From: Aliidongia dinghuensis
GTDB taxonomy: Bacteria > Pseudomonadota > Alphaproteobacteria > ATCC43930 > CGMCC-115725
Assembly (NCBI RefSeq): GCF_014643535.1
Contig: NZ_BMJQ01000001.1
Span: 372,001-436,000 of the forward strand
DNA: 64,000 nucleotides
Reading direction: 5' to 3'
The notes under the pieces are model-generated. The model was not told the origin of the DNA. It saw only the letters and a list, made by a program, of their open reading frames with translations, and searched no databases. Made by a program: the position numbers and the translations under genes. This document shows positions 42,504-55,800 of this stretch, in pieces. The number at the start of each line of letters is the position of its first letter. Position 1 is the first letter of the stretch.

Positions 42504-44471
42504 TCAGCCCAGGTTCCGGATCTCGACCTTTTCGCTCAAGCCCGGCGGATCGAAGCCGAAGATGCGGCCGTAGAAGCCGAGCTCGAGTTCCAGCACCCGG
42601 CGGATGGTCGAGCCCTGGCGAAAGCCGTGGCCCTCGCCCTCGAACGTGTAATGGGCGACGGCCAGGCCCTTCGCCGCCATGGCGAGCGCCATGGTCTCGG
42701 CCTGGTTCGGCGGCACCACCTTGTCGTCCAGGCCCTGGAAGAAGATCACCGGGCAGGCGAGGCGGTCCAGGTGATGGATCGGCGAGCGCTCGCGATAGAC
42801 CGCCGCCGCCTGCGGCAAGGGGCCGACCAGCCGGTCGAGGTAGCGCGATTCGAACTTGTGGGTGTCGGAGGCGAGCAGCATCAGGTCGGCCACGCCATAG
42901 TGGCTGGCCCCGGCTTTGAAGAGGCGCGTCGTCGTGAGCGCCGCGAGCGTGGTGAACCCGCCGGCGCTGCCGCCGCGGATCGCGATCCGCGCCTCGTCGA
43001 CCAGCCCTTCCTTCGCGAGATATTCGGCCGCGTTGGCGCAGTCCTCGACATCGACGATGCCCCAGCGGCCGATCAGCCGCTGGCGATAGTCGCGGCCGAA
43101 GCCGGTCGAGCCGCCGTAATTGACGTCGACGACGGCGATGCCGCGGCTTGTCCACCACTGGATCATCGGCGAGAAGCCGTTCGTGCTCATGGCGGTCGGA
43201 CCGCCGTGGCTGATGACGATCAGCGGCGGCTTCTCGCCGGTGGGTGCCTCGAAGCTGCTGTTGGTCGGCGGATACCAGAAGGCATGGCCCTTGCCGCCGT
43301 CGCGCGCCGGAAAGGTGAAGGGCTCGCCGATCGAGACGTCGGCGGCGGCGAGGATCGCGGGGGCCGAGGCCTTGATCGGCTCCGGCGTGCCGTCGAGTGC
43401 CGCGAGGCGGACGATGGCGGGCGGTGCCGTGGTCGGCGTTGCGACATAGGCGAGCCCGTCGCCCGACGGCCCGTTGCTCAACGGTACGGGGCATTCCAGC
43501 ACCGGGCCGATGTCGAGCGGGCGGATCCGGCCGGCCTCGATCAGCACGGCGCGCCGGATGCCGCGGTCGACGAGGGCCGCGACGATGCCGCCGTCGCGCA
43601 GGAAGGCGAAATGGCGCTGGCCGAACACCCAGTGCGGCCCGCCGATGTCATTCTCGACCCGGGCGATCGGCCGGATGCCGCCGTCGCGCACGGCATAGAG
43701 GTTCCACCAGCCGTTCCGGTCGGACGAGAAATGCAGCACGCCCTCCGGCGACCAGATCGGCTGCACGATCGCCTCCGGAATGGCGCCGGCGACGAGCCGG
43801 GCGGTCTCGGCCTTGGCGGTCCGGTCGATCGGTGCCAGCCAGAGCCGCGTGCCGTCCCATGGCATGTCCGGATGATCCCAGGAGAGCCAGACCAGCGTCT
43901 TGCCGTCGGGCGAGAGCCGGGGTGCGGCGAGGAAATCGTGGCCGTCGACCAGCACCTGGCCCGCGTTCTCGGCCGGTGGCATCCGCCCGGTGATGTCGAG
44001 CGCCACGATCGCGGCCTTAGGTTCCTTCTGGGTGACGCCGGGCTTGACACGATGGTCCTCGCGCACGGCGAGCACCCGCCCGCGGATCGGGTCGAACGCG
44101 AAATCGGCGTAGCGGCAGCCGTCGACGGCGGTGATCTGCCGGGCCGGCGCGTCGCCGTCGATCAGCCAGACCGCCCCGGTCAGCTTGTCGCTGAACACGA
44201 TCCGCCCGTCGCTCACCTCGTAAGCGCCCCCGCCATATTCGTGTACGCGGCTCGCGATATTGAGCGGCGGTGGCGTCAGGTCGCGGATCTTGCCGTCGGT
44301 GCCGCGCCGGACCAGCACCGACCGGCCGCTCTCGCTCGGCCGGGCCTCGAGCCAGTAGAGCGCGCCCTGGTCGGCCTTCAAGGAACTGAGACCGATCGTC
44401 TGGCCTGCGACGAGATCGGTGGTGACGGTCGACTCCCAGGCGCCATAGGGGGCGGTGCGTTTCTTGTTCAT
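42504..44471 (-). CDS. S9-family prolyl oligopeptidase-like hydrolase
   Basis: A protein of about 655 residues: N-terminal propeller (RLSPDGKTLVWLSWDHPDMPWDGTRLWLAPID and similar blades) and a C-terminal alpha/beta hydrolase with GGPTAMS, WWTSRGIAVVDVNYGGSTGFGRDY, nucleophile RGGSAGGFTTLAAL, FFQGLDDKVVPPNQAETM (Asp) and EGEGHGF (His). No signal peptide, so cytoplasmic. Start 44471 (ATG after AAGAGG); a GTG two codons earlier is in frame. It shares the strand with the epimerase-AcnX operon, 19 bp downstream. Confidence 0.9.
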   Translation of the reverse strand: MNKKRTAPYGAWESTVTTDLVAGQTIGLSSLKADQGALYWLEARPSESGRSVLVRRGTDGKIRDLTPPPLNIASRVHEYGGGAYEVSDGRIVFSDKLTGAVWLIDGDAPARQITAVDGCRYADFAFDPIRGRVLAVREDHRVKPGVTQKEPKAAIVALDITGRMPPAENAGQVLVDGHDFLAAPRLSPDGKTLVWLSWDHPDMPWDGTRLWLAPIDRTAKAETARLVAGAIPEAIVQPIWSPEGVLHFSSDRNGWWNLYAVRDGGIRPIARVENDIGGPHWVFGQRHFAFLRDGGIVAALVDRGIRRAVLIEAGRIRPLDIGPVLECPVPLSNGPSGDGLAYVATPTTAPPAIVRLAALDGTPEPIKASAPAILAAADVSIGEPFTFPARDGGKGHAFWYPPTNSSFEAPTGEKPPLIVISHGGPTAMSTNGFSPMIQWWTSRGIAVVDVNYGGSTGFGRDYRQRLIGRWGIVDVEDCANAAEYLAKEGLVDEARIAIRGGSAGGFTTLAALTTTRLFKAGASHYGVADLMLLASDTHKFESRYLDRLVGPLPQAAAVYRERSPIHHLDRLACPVIFFQGLDDKVVPPNQAETMALAMAAKGLAVAHYTFEGEGHGFRQGSTIRRVLELELGFYGRIFGFDPPGLSEKVEIRNLG

Positions 44472-44490
44472 TCTCACCTCTTGGGGGCTC

Positions 44491-45372
44491 TTAGTCCTCC
44501 GGAAACCGCGCGAGCGGGCGGATGCGGTACTGCCACTGCCGGCATTCGCCGGGTGCCAAGGTCACCGTGCCGGGCTTGTCCGAAAATTCGCCGTCGAAGC
44601 CCGCGGGGCTGGCATGCCCCTGCCACGGCTCGATGCAGAGATAGGGGGCGCCGGGCTTGGTCCAGATGCCGAGATGCGGGAAGTCCCAGTCCATCGCGAT
44701 CGCCGGGCCGCCGGGCGCCCCGAACACGACCGCCCGCGACGCCGGCTGGTCCATGATCACCGCATCGGCGTCGAACAGCCCGTCGTGCAGCATCAGGGTG
44801 CGTCCCTGGACCGGCGTCGGCTCCACCTCGGGTGCGATCAGCTTGCCCGCGATCCGGCGGATCGGCCGCGGCTCGTCACTCTCGAATACCAGGCGATGGG
44901 CCTCGCGGGCGACGCCGGCATCGAGCGGCCAGCGGAACGCCGGATGGATGCCGAGGCTCGCGACCAGCGGCTCGTCGCCGGGATTGGCGAGCGTCCAGCG
45001 GCCGACGAGTGCCTCATCCTCGAGCGCGTAGGCGATCTCGAGCGTGAAGCGGAACGGGTAGACCGCGCGCGTCGCCGCAGTGTCGTCGAGGCGCCAGGTG
45101 CAGCGGTCGGCCTCGTGCGCCACGAGCGCGCACGGCGTATGGCGCAGGAAGCCATGCGACGGCAGGCTGTAGCTCTCTCCCTTGTGATGCAGCTTGTCGC
45201 CGGCGAGTGCCCCCACGATCGGGAACAGGTTGGGCGCGTGCCAGCCCCAGACCGCCGGATCGGCCTGCCAGATCCGCTCGGCACCGTCATGGGTGAGCGA
45301 GATGAGCTCCGCGCCCTGCGCCCGGAAGCGCGCTTTGATCCCACCGCTTTCGATCGTGACCGTATCGCTCAT
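44491..45372 (-). CDS. aldose 1-epimerase family protein
   Basis: A 293-residue galactose-mutarotase-fold protein: GGIKARFRAQGAELISLTHDGAERIWQADPAVWGWHAPNLFPIVGAL, HGFLRHTPC, LGIHPAFRWPL and IEPWQGHAS with the usual acidic base. It converts anomers of aldoses or sugar phosphates. The ATG overlaps the stop of the AcnX small subunit (ATGA), so it is translationally coupled to aconitase X, an unusual pairing that hints at a sugar-acid route. Confidence 0.88.
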   Translation of the reverse strand: MSDTVTIESGGIKARFRAQGAELISLTHDGAERIWQADPAVWGWHAPNLFPIVGALAGDKLHHKGESYSLPSHGFLRHTPCALVAHEADRCTWRLDDTAATRAVYPFRFTLEIAYALEDEALVGRWTLANPGDEPLVASLGIHPAFRWPLDAGVAREAHRLVFESDEPRPIRRIAGKLIAPEVEPTPVQGRTLMLHDGLFDADAVIMDQPASRAVVFGAPGGPAIAMDWDFPHLGIWTKPGAPYLCIEPWQGHASPAGFDGEFSDKPGTVTLAPGECRQWQYRIRPLARFPED

Positions 45373-45773
45373 TGCCGTTCGATGATCCCGTCCGTGGTGA
45401 TGGTGACCCGCTCGCCGTCCGCAAAGCCCGCCTGGTCGGCGGCCGGCAGGACCAGCAGCGGAATGGTGGGCCAGCCCATCTCGCGCGCGACCAGGATGCC
45501 CAGGCCGACGATCGCGTCGCCCCGGCCGAGGACCAGCGCCGCCGGCGCCCGGCCCGCTGCGAGCAGCTCCAGCATGACGGCGCTCGACGAGCTCGATCCG
45601 CGCGTCTCCGGCACCATGAGCACGGCGCCGCCGATCGGCACGCCGTGGTGCGGCGAGCGCGGGTCGGTGAGCGTGCCGGTCGCAGGATCGACGCCGCCCC
45701 AGAAGCTCAAGGGCCCGTCGAGCCTGAGGACCGGCCCCGCGGCCGTGCCGGGCAGGATCGCTTCGGCCTTCAT
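45369..45773 (-). CDS. aconitase X, small (swivel, DUF126) subunit
   Basis: A 134-residue protein. LSFWGGVDPATGTLTDPRSPHHGVPIGGAVLMVPETRGSSSSSAVMLELLAAGRAPAALVL is the DUF126 swivel domain of aconitase X. Here it is a separate subunit, overlapping the large subunit stop. Bacterial AcnX enzymes studied to date dehydrate cis-3-hydroxy-L-proline; the partner genes here are carbohydrate genes, so the substrate may differ. Confidence 0.9.
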   Translation of the reverse strand: MKAEAILPGTAAGPVLRLDGPLSFWGGVDPATGTLTDPRSPHHGVPIGGAVLMVPETRGSSSSSAVMLELLAAGRAPAALVLGRGDAIVGLGILVAREMGWPTIPLLVLPAADQAGFADGERVTITTDGIIERQ

Positions 45774-47065
45774 CGCCAGATCGCCTCGTCACGGACCAGC
45801 CGGCCGGCGACGGCGCTCTCGATACAGTCCGTGAGGCTGCCGTAGAGCACGTTCCAGCCGGTATTGGCCGGCGTGTAATGGGCGAACTTGCCGGAGTTGG
45901 TGACGAGCAGCCCGGATCGGGCGGCGAGGATCGGCGTCACGACGATGCAGGTATCGGCGATCACGGTGATGCCGGCCGCATCAAGTGCCGCCTGCCGGCC
46001 GTCGCCCGCGATGCGCTCCAGCACGTGTCGGCCCGTGCAAGCATAGAACGGGATCGTCGTACGGCGGCCGGCGAAGCCGCGGATCACCGCATCGATCTCG
46101 GCCTCCGACAGGTGCGGGCTGCCGATCGCGACCGCATCAACGCGGCCGTCGGGTGGCACCAGCCCGGTCGAGAGCCGCCGCCGCGCCGCCTCCAGCATGG
46201 CGGCATCAAGCCGGATCGTCTCGCGCGGTGCCAGGCCGCCGAACGCGGCCGCTTGGGTAGGCGCCTCGGGCGTCACGCCCACGACATGGAACAGGCCGAC
46301 CGAGCCGGTCGACGCCGCGGCGGCGCCCAGAGCCTTCAAGCGATCCTCGGCGAGCGGGCCCTTGACGAGCGGGCCCTCGGCGAGCGGTCCGGGCAGACCA
46401 TCGATCGCGGCAATCGCGTCGCCCACGGCCTGGCCGAGCCAAGAGCCCAGCACCGGGTAGAACGCATCCTCGGCGACAAGCGCCGGATTGAGGCCGGAAG
46501 CGTCGATCAGCAGCGTCGCCCGCCGGTTCTCCGGCAGGTGCAGGCCGGCGCGCGGCGCGCGGCCGGTCAAGGCCGCGCAGATGTCGAGAAAGTCGCCATA
46601 GCGGTTGGTGCGGGCACCCAGCACCGAATTGCAGAACACGACCGCGTTCGACTCGCCCCAGGCGACGTCCTGGCCGAGTTGAGGGCGGTGGCCGGCCTGA
46701 TAGGGCGCGCAGGTCCAGCTCTCGCGGCAGCCGAGCCCGGCATAGGCCGCCATCAGCCGCCGCGCCATGGCGGCCTGGGCCGCATCAAGCCGCTCCCGCC
46801 CGGGGTGGACGAGGTCGAGCGCACCCACGTTGAGCGTGGTCGGCACGCGCACGCGGCCGCCGTCGGTGAGCAGGCGCTCGGCGAACAGCGTGCCGCTGTC
46901 GCCGTGATAGAGGCAGCCGTCGATATGGGCCGACGCGATGTCGATCAACCGTCGGGCACCCAGCATCCGGGCGGTATCCGCGACGATCCGGAGCGCCATG
47001 GCGGCAGCCGGCCCATCCCGCCCGGCCAGCATCGCCTCGTCGTCGCGGCTCAGTTCAAGGCTCAT
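45770..47065 (-). CDS. aconitase X catalytic subunit (DUF521)
   Basis: A 431-residue catalytic subunit: IDIASAHIDGCLYHGDSGTLFAERL, CRESWTCAPYQAGHRPQLGQDVAWGESNAVVFCNSVLGARTNRYGDFLDICAALTGRAP, GSPHLSEAEI and TNSGKFAHYTPANTGWNVLYGSLTDCIESAV. Cysteines in CAPYQ, VFCNS and a later ADTCIV segment could hold an Fe-S cluster or mononuclear iron. A 3 x 15-bp repeat encodes GPLAE-GPLVK-GPLAE near residues 225-240. Expected reaction: dehydration of a hydroxy acid, classically cis-3-hydroxyproline. Confidence 0.9.
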   Translation of the reverse strand: MSLELSRDDEAMLAGRDGPAAAMALRIVADTARMLGARRLIDIASAHIDGCLYHGDSGTLFAERLLTDGGRVRVPTTLNVGALDLVHPGRERLDAAQAAMARRLMAAYAGLGCRESWTCAPYQAGHRPQLGQDVAWGESNAVVFCNSVLGARTNRYGDFLDICAALTGRAPRAGLHLPENRRATLLIDASGLNPALVAEDAFYPVLGSWLGQAVGDAIAAIDGLPGPLAEGPLVKGPLAEDRLKALGAAAASTGSVGLFHVVGVTPEAPTQAAAFGGLAPRETIRLDAAMLEAARRRLSTGLVPPDGRVDAVAIGSPHLSEAEIDAVIRGFAGRRTTIPFYACTGRHVLERIAGDGRQAALDAAGITVIADTCIVVTPILAARSGLLVTNSGKFAHYTPANTGWNVLYGSLTDCIESAVAGRLVRDEAIWR

Positions 47066-47274
47066 GAGACGGTTTCATCGGCGGCGGACGATCTCGGCGG
47101 CTTTCCCGTCCTCGAACGATGACCGTCGCTGCACTGCGGCGTCAAGCCGGGCAAGTGAGCGACGACAAGGCGCGAGCCTCATGGTCGACGTGTCGTTCGC
47201 CAGGGCGCTGATCGCAGCTACGATAGCGTCCCGTTCCGTCGGGCTCTCGAAGTCAGAGTTCTATCCCGAAGCCC

Positions 47275-49731
<2,457 letters not shown>

Positions 49732-49907
49732 AATTATTATGTTCGTTCACTTCGATTGTGGTGGCCGGAAACGGCGCGGGCGCGGGTCAAGGTGTTTGGC
49801 GCTCGTTCCTTGACCCTTGTCCCAATGATAGGCATTTGTGCTCACGCGCGTCACGGCTGACCGAGGCGGGGGCACCATCCTGGGCCTGAACCTTTAAAGG
49901 AACTACT

Positions 49908-51641
49908 GTGAACTTGTCGACCCATCCTGTGGCCGGGTTGCGTAATCCGGCTCGACGCTTCCTGACCTGGCGGGGATTGGCTTTGATTTTGTACGGATCG
50001 GCTCAGTCGAGGCCGGGGTTTGCGCGCTTGGGCAAAGCTCTGGGCTGGTTGGCCGCTGCCATCCTCGCCCTGGGCACGCCTGCGTTCGCGCAGGACCCGC
50101 CGGCCGGCTTCGGGCTGGAACAGGTGACGGTCAGGGCGAAGGCGCTGGCGGACGCGCCGTATGTCGCTCCAGCCAGTAACCTGCCCGACGCCTTCAGCAG
50201 GATGCAGTTCTCCGACTATCAGAAGATACAGCCCCGGCGCGACCGGTTCACGTGGGCGGGGCTCGACACGCCCTTCAAACTGGCCTTCTACCATCAGGGG
50301 ATGCAGTTCAATACGCCGGTGAAGATCAGCGAGATCGTCGACGGCGCCGCGCAGGAGATCCGCTACGCCCCGGACCGCTTCGATTTCGGCGACCTGCATT
50401 TCGACCGCGACCAGACCAGCAAGCTCGGCTGGGCCGGGTTCCGGGTGTTGTACCCGATCAACCAGCCCGGCAAAGAAGACGAGATCATGAGCCTGCTGGG
50501 TGCCAGCTATTTCCGCGTCATCGGCAAGGGCCAGATCTACGGCCTGTCGGGGCGCGGGCTGGCCATCGACACCGGCCTTTCGGCCCCTGAAGAGTTTCCC
50601 GTCTTCCGCGAGTACTGGATTCGTCGCCCCGCGCCACAGGACCGGTACCTGACCTTTTACGCCCTGCTCGATGCCCCGCACGCGACGGGCGCTTATGAGT
50701 TCACCCTGACGCCCGGCGCCGACACAATGCTCGGTGTCAAGGCCCGCGTTTTCCTGCGTTCGGGCGGGGCGCCGGCGGTGCTTGGCGTGGCACCCTTGAC
50801 CAGCATGTTTCTCTACGGCCCTACCCAGCCCCTGCCGGTTCATAATTTCCGCCCCGGGATCCATGACTCCAACGGGCTGGCACTTCACACGGGCACCGGC
50901 GAATGGATCTGGCGCCCTCTCAACAACCCATCCATGGTGGCCCTCAGCAGCTTCGCGATGGAGAATCCGAAGGGCTTCGGCCTTCTCCAGCGCGGCCGGG
51001 AATTTTCGCGGTACGAGGATCTGAAGGACCGCTACGATCTGCGCCCCAGCGCCTGGATCGAGCCAACCAACGACTGGGGTAAGGGCCATGTGCGCCTCGT
51101 AGAGATTCCCACGCTCGACGAGACCAACGACAACATCGTCGCTTTCTGGGCGCCCGACACGCTTCCGGCGCCCGGCCAACCCCTGCAGTTCGACTACCGC
51201 ATCCGCTTTACGAGGGACGAGCCCGCCATTCTGGAGGGCGGCCTGTCGTACGTTTGGCAGACCATGCACGCCACAGGCGAGGTCTATCAGTCCAACCTTG
51301 TCCGCGCCTACGATGGCACGCTTGCCTTCCTGGTCGATTTCACCGGCCCCTCGCTCGGCGATCTCGCACCCGAGGCTCCGGTCGTCGCGCGCGTCAGCGC
51401 CAACGACAATGTGGAAATCGTCGGATCGGAGCTTCAGCCTAACCCCGCAATCAAAGGCCGGCGCCTCACCTTTCGGATCAAGGTCAAGGATGCGACCAAG
51501 GCGTCTGAATTGCGTGCAGCGCTCGAACTGGCCGGGCGCACGCTCACCGAAACCTGGAGCCTTCAGATCCCGCCCTCGCCGGCCGCCAGGCCTGCTAGGG
51601 AAGGACAGGCCTCGCTCAATCTTTTCAAGGCCAGCGAGTAG
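49908..51641 (+). CDS. opgG: periplasmic glucans biosynthesis protein OpgG/OpgD family
   Basis: A 577-residue exported protein: a long N-terminus with signal-like [18 protein letters not shown] (cleavage about residue 61), then [106 protein letters not shown] and a C-terminal Ig-like domain. It builds osmoregulated periplasmic glucans. GTG start after AAAGGA. No opgH glucosyltransferase lies beside it. Confidence 0.92.
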   Translation: MNLSTHPVAGLRNPARRFLTWRGLALILYGSAQSRPGFARLGKALGWLAAAILALGTPAFAQDPPAGFGLEQVTVRAKALADAPYVAPASNLPDAFSRMQFSDYQKIQPRRDRFTWAGLDTPFKLAFYHQGMQFNTPVKISEIVDGAAQEIRYAPDRFDFGDLHFDRDQTSKLGWAGFRVLYPINQPGKEDEIMSLLGASYFRVIGKGQIYGLSGRGLAIDTGLSAPEEFPVFREYWIRRPAPQDRYLTFYALLDAPHATGAYEFTLTPGADTMLGVKARVFLRSGGAPAVLGVAPLTSMFLYGPTQPLPVHNFRPGIHDSNGLALHTGTGEWIWRPLNNPSMVALSSFAMENPKGFGLLQRGREFSRYEDLKDRYDLRPSAWIEPTNDWGKGHVRLVEIPTLDETNDNIVAFWAPDTLPAPGQPLQFDYRIRFTRDEPAILEGGLSYVWQTMHATGEVYQSNLVRAYDGTLAFLVDFTGPSLGDLAPEAPVVARVSANDNVEIVGSELQPNPAIKGRRLTFRIKVKDATKASELRAALELAGRTLTETWSLQIPPSPAARPAREGQASLNLFKASE

Positions 51642-51778
51642 CCTACCACCTCCGCCGTCACGCGCCTCCGGAAGCCTTTCGGCCCGGAGAGGATTTTCAT
51701 GTCGCGGGCTGCATATCATTCCAAGAAGCGTTTGCACTGCGGCATAATAGATCTGGCGTGTTTCGAACGAGGTAAGGC

Positions 51779-52771
51779 GTGATCCGTTCGACCGTGTTGT
51801 TGGCCCTCCTGATCGGCATCATCGCCTTCGTGGCGGTGCTGGTCTCGAACGGATTCGCCGACATCCTGCGGGGCGTTGCCGCGATCGGCTGGGGGCTGGT
51901 CGTCGTCGTGCTGATCCGCCTCCTGGCGCTCACCTGCGCCGGCGTCGCCTGGGGTCTGACGCTCGGGCATAAGGCGAGCCGCCCGTTTGCCCTCTACGTC
52001 GGCCTGCGCCTCATTCGTGAGGCGATCAATTCCCTTCTGCCCGCGGTCCAGGTCGGCGGCGATATCATTGGCGGCCGGCTGCTGGCGCAATTCGGCGTGC
52101 CGGCGGGGCTCGCCGGCGCCTCGATCCTGGTCGACCTCCTGCTGCAGACCGCGACGCAGGGCCTGTTCGCGGTGACCGGCCTCATGGCGCTGTGGCTGGC
52201 GTTCGGCGACACGCCCGTGGTGCGCGAGATCGGCGGCGGCCTGATCCTGGCGGTGCCGGCGGTCGGCGGCTTCTTTCTGACCCAGCGCCTGGGGCTGTTC
52301 GCCCTCGTCGACCGGGGCATGGGCATGATCCAGCGCTTCCTGCCCGGGCTGGTGCCGGAACGGCCGCTCGACCTGCAGGCGGGCTTGCGCGCGATCTATG
52401 CCGCCCACGGGCGGATCGCCGGGGCGTGCATCGTCCATTCCATCGGCTGGAGCTGCGGGATCCTCGAGATCTGGCTGGCGCTCGACCGCATGGGCCAGCC
52501 GGTCAGCTTCGCCGAGGCGCTGGTGCTGGAAAGCCTGGGGCAGGCCGTGCGCTCCGCCGCTTTCGCCGTGCCGGGCGCGCTTGGCATCCAGGAGGGCGGC
52601 TTCATCCTGCTGGGCGGCTTGTTCGGCCTCACGCCCACAACCGCCCTGTCGCTCTCGCTGGTGAAGCGGCTGCCCGATCTCGCGATCGGCCTGCCCGGGC
52701 TTGCCGCCTGGCAGATGATCGAGTTCCGGCGCATCAAGCTGCCGCCACTGCTGCGCCGCGGCGGCGCCTGA
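51779..52771 (+). CDS. HpnL-like / LPG synthase-flippase family membrane protein
   Basis: A 330-residue inner-membrane protein with about eight hydrophobic segments. RLIREAINSLLPAVQVGGDIIGGRLLAQFGVPAGLAGASILVDLLLQTATQGLFA is typical of the UPF0104/lysylphosphatidylglycerol synthetase membrane family, to which the hopanoid-associated HpnL belongs; ALVLESLGQAVRSAAFAVPGALGIQEGGF is also conserved. GTG start behind AGGTAAGG. No hopanoid genes are in the window, so a lipid-trafficking role is only inferred. Confidence 0.8.
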   Translation: MIRSTVLLALLIGIIAFVAVLVSNGFADILRGVAAIGWGLVVVVLIRLLALTCAGVAWGLTLGHKASRPFALYVGLRLIREAINSLLPAVQVGGDIIGGRLLAQFGVPAGLAGASILVDLLLQTATQGLFAVTGLMALWLAFGDTPVVREIGGGLILAVPAVGGFFLTQRLGLFALVDRGMGMIQRFLPGLVPERPLDLQAGLRAIYAAHGRIAGACIVHSIGWSCGILEIWLALDRMGQPVSFAEALVLESLGQAVRSAAFAVPGALGIQEGGFILLGGLFGLTPTTALSLSLVKRLPDLAIGLPGLAAWQMIEFRRIKLPPLLRRGGA

Positions 52772-52851
52772 CGAGCGACCGCCCGGTCGATTGTGTGTAG
52801 GGTCCGCGCCTCGGGGGCGGGCGTCCGGGCCCGGGCCTTATTCGCCGGGTC

Positions 52852-55800
52852 TTATTCCCCGGGCGTGCCGGCGAGGGCCCGCTGGATGCGGGACGGCCGC
52901 TTCTCGCGCGCCGAGCGGCCCAGCCAGTTGTTGAGCCGGTCCATGTAGAGATAGACGACCGGCGTCGTATAGAGCGTCAGCATCTGCGACAGGATGAGGC
53001 CGCCAACGATCGAGAAGCCCAGGGGCTGGCGGATCTCGGCGCCGGTCCCCTGGCCGAACATCAGCGGCACGCCGCCCAGCATGGCCGCCATGGTCGTCAT
53101 CATGATCGGCCGGAAGCGCATGAGGCAGGCTTCGTAGATCGATTCCTCGGGCTTCAAGCCGCGGTTGCGCTCCGCCTCGAGCGCGAAGTCGATCATCATG
53201 ATCGCGTTCTTCTTGACGATGCCGATCAAGAGGATGATGCCGATGAGCGCGATCACGCTCAGGTCGAAGTGGAACACCATCAGGATCAGGATCGCGCCGA
53301 CGCCGGCCGACGGCAGGGTGGAGAGGATCGTGATCGGGTGGATGTAGCTTTCGTAGAGCACGCCCAGGATGATGTAGACGACGACGAGGGCGGCTGCGAT
53401 CAGATAGGGCGTGGTCGACAGCGACGACTGGAACGCCTGGGCGTTGCCCTGGAACGTGCCGATGATCGTCGCCGGCAGCTTCATCTGCGCCTCGGCCTCC
53501 TGGATGGCGCTCACCGCCTCGCCGAGGGAGGCGCCCTGCGCCAGGTTGAAGCTCAGGGTCACCGCGGGGAACTGGCCCTGGTGCGCGATCGACAGATAGT
53601 TGGTCTTGGTCGTGTCGAGCTTGACGAAGGTCGACAGCGGCACCATGCCGTTCGTTACCGGCGACTTCACATAGATCTTGTCGAGCGCCGCCGGGTCGCC
53701 CTGCAGTGCCGGTGGCACTTCCAGGATGACGTGGTACTGACTGAGTTGCGTGAAATATTGCGCGACCTGGCGCTGGCCGAAGGCGTCGTAGAGCGTGTCG
53801 TCGATGACCTGCGGCTGGATGCCGAAGCGCGCCGCCGTCGTGCGGTCGATCGTCATGGTGACGGTCGGCGCATTCGTCTGCTGGTCGGTCGCGACGTCAC
53901 GGACCATCGGTAGCTTGCCGAGCTTCTCCTGCAGCAGCGGCGCCCAGTGATTGAGCTCGTCCAGGTTCGAATCCTGCAGCGTGTACTGATACTGGGTCTT
54001 GGACGAGCGGCCGCCGACATTGATGTCCTGGGACGCCTGGAGGAACAGCGCGATGCCTTGGACCTGCGCCAGCTTCGGCCGGAGCCGCGTGATGATCTCA
54101 CCGGCCGACGCCTTGCGTTCCGGCTTCTGCTTCAGCGTGATGTAGAAATTGCCGTTGTTGCCGGTGCGCGAGCCGCCGGTCGAGCCGACCGACGAATTGA
54201 AGCTGTAGACGTCCGGATCGGCGGCGATGATCTTCATCAGTTCCTGCTGCTTCTCCATCATCGCCTGGAACGAGATGTCCTGCGATGCCTCCGAGACGCC
54301 CTGGATGAAGCCGGTGTCCTGCTGCGGGAAGAAGCCCTTCGGGATGGTGATGAACAGGAACACGGTCAAGCCGATGGTCGCGAGCAGGCTCAAGAGCGTC
54401 AGGAACTGGTGGCGCAGCACCCAGCGCAGGCCATAGGCGTAGCCGTCGCGCATGCCGTCGAAGAATCGCTCCATGATGTTGTAGAGCCGGCCGTGCTGGA
54501 CATGCGCCTCGTCCTTGAGGAAGCGCGAGCACATCATCGGCGTCAGCGTCAGCGAGACCACGGCCGAAACCATGATGGTCACGGTCACCGTGACCGCGAA
54601 CTCGTGGAACAGGCGGCCGATGATGCCGCCCATGAGCAGGAGCGGGATGAAGACCGCGATGAGCGACAGGCTGATCGAGACGATGGTGAAGCCGATTTCG
54701 CCGGCACCCTTGAGTGCCGCGTCGAGCGGCTTCATGCCCTCTTCCAGGTGACGCACGATGTTCTCGATCATCACGATCGCGTCGTCGACGACGAATCCCA
54801 CCGAGATGGTGAGTGCCATCAGCGACAGATTGTCGAGGCTGTAGCCGACGACATACATGACGGCGCACGTGCCGACGAGCGAGACCGGCACCGTGATGCT
54901 CGGGATGACCGTCGCCCAGAAATTCCGCAGGAACACGAAGATGACCATGACGACGAGCCCCACGGTCAGCATGAGCGTGAACTGCACGTCGGAGACCGAG
55001 GCGCGGATCGTCTGGGTGCGATCCGAGATGATGTTGACATCGATCTGAGGCGGCATCGCCGCGCGCAGGCGCGGCAGGGCGGCCATCACGGAATTGACCA
55101 CGTCGATGACGTTGGCGCCCGGTTGGCGGAACACGCCCAGCGTGATGCCGCGCTTGCCGCTTTGCCAGGAGGCGAGGCGAGTGTTTTCCGGGCCGTCGAC
55201 CGCCTGGCCCACGTCGCGGATGCGGACGGGCGCGCCGTTGCGATATGCCAGGATGACGTCCTGGTAGTCCTTGGCGATGGTCAGCTGGTCGTTGTTGTAG
55301 ATCGTGAAGCTCTGGTTGTCGCCGTCGAAGCTGCCCTTGGGCTGGTCGACCGTGACGGTGCCGAGTGTCGTGCGGATGTCCTCGAGGCTCAGGCCCATGC
55401 TGGCGAGCTTCGCCGGGTCGATCTGCACGCGCACCGACGGCTTCTGCTGGCCGAACACGCTGACCTGGGAGACGCCGGAGATCTGCGACATCTGCTGGGC
55501 AAGCAACGTCTCGGCGGCGTCGTCGACCTCGGTCAGCGGCAGGCTCGGGCTATAGACGGCGAGCAGCAGCACCGGCGCGTCCGCCGGGTTGACCTTGCGA
55601 TAGGTCGGCGCGTTCGGCAGGTTCTTCGGCAGCTGGCCGGAGGCGGCGTTGATGGCACCCAGCACGTCCGTCGCCGCCGCGTCGATATTGCGGGTGAGAT
55701 CGAACTGCACCACGACGCTGGTCGAGCCCAAGACGCTCGTCGAGGTGAGCTGCGCCACGCCCGCGATCTGGGCCAGCTGGGTCTCGAGCGGGGTTGCGAC

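Noticed and set aside
42627..44756. 709-codon + strand frame across the S9 peptidase gene
   Set aside because: Antisense shadow; the minus strand has propeller blades and a full catalytic triad.
52840..52866. Short duplication with two copies of CTTATTC and CCGGG near the RND stop
   Set aside because: Too short and GC-biased to interpret; probably a slippage scar without function.
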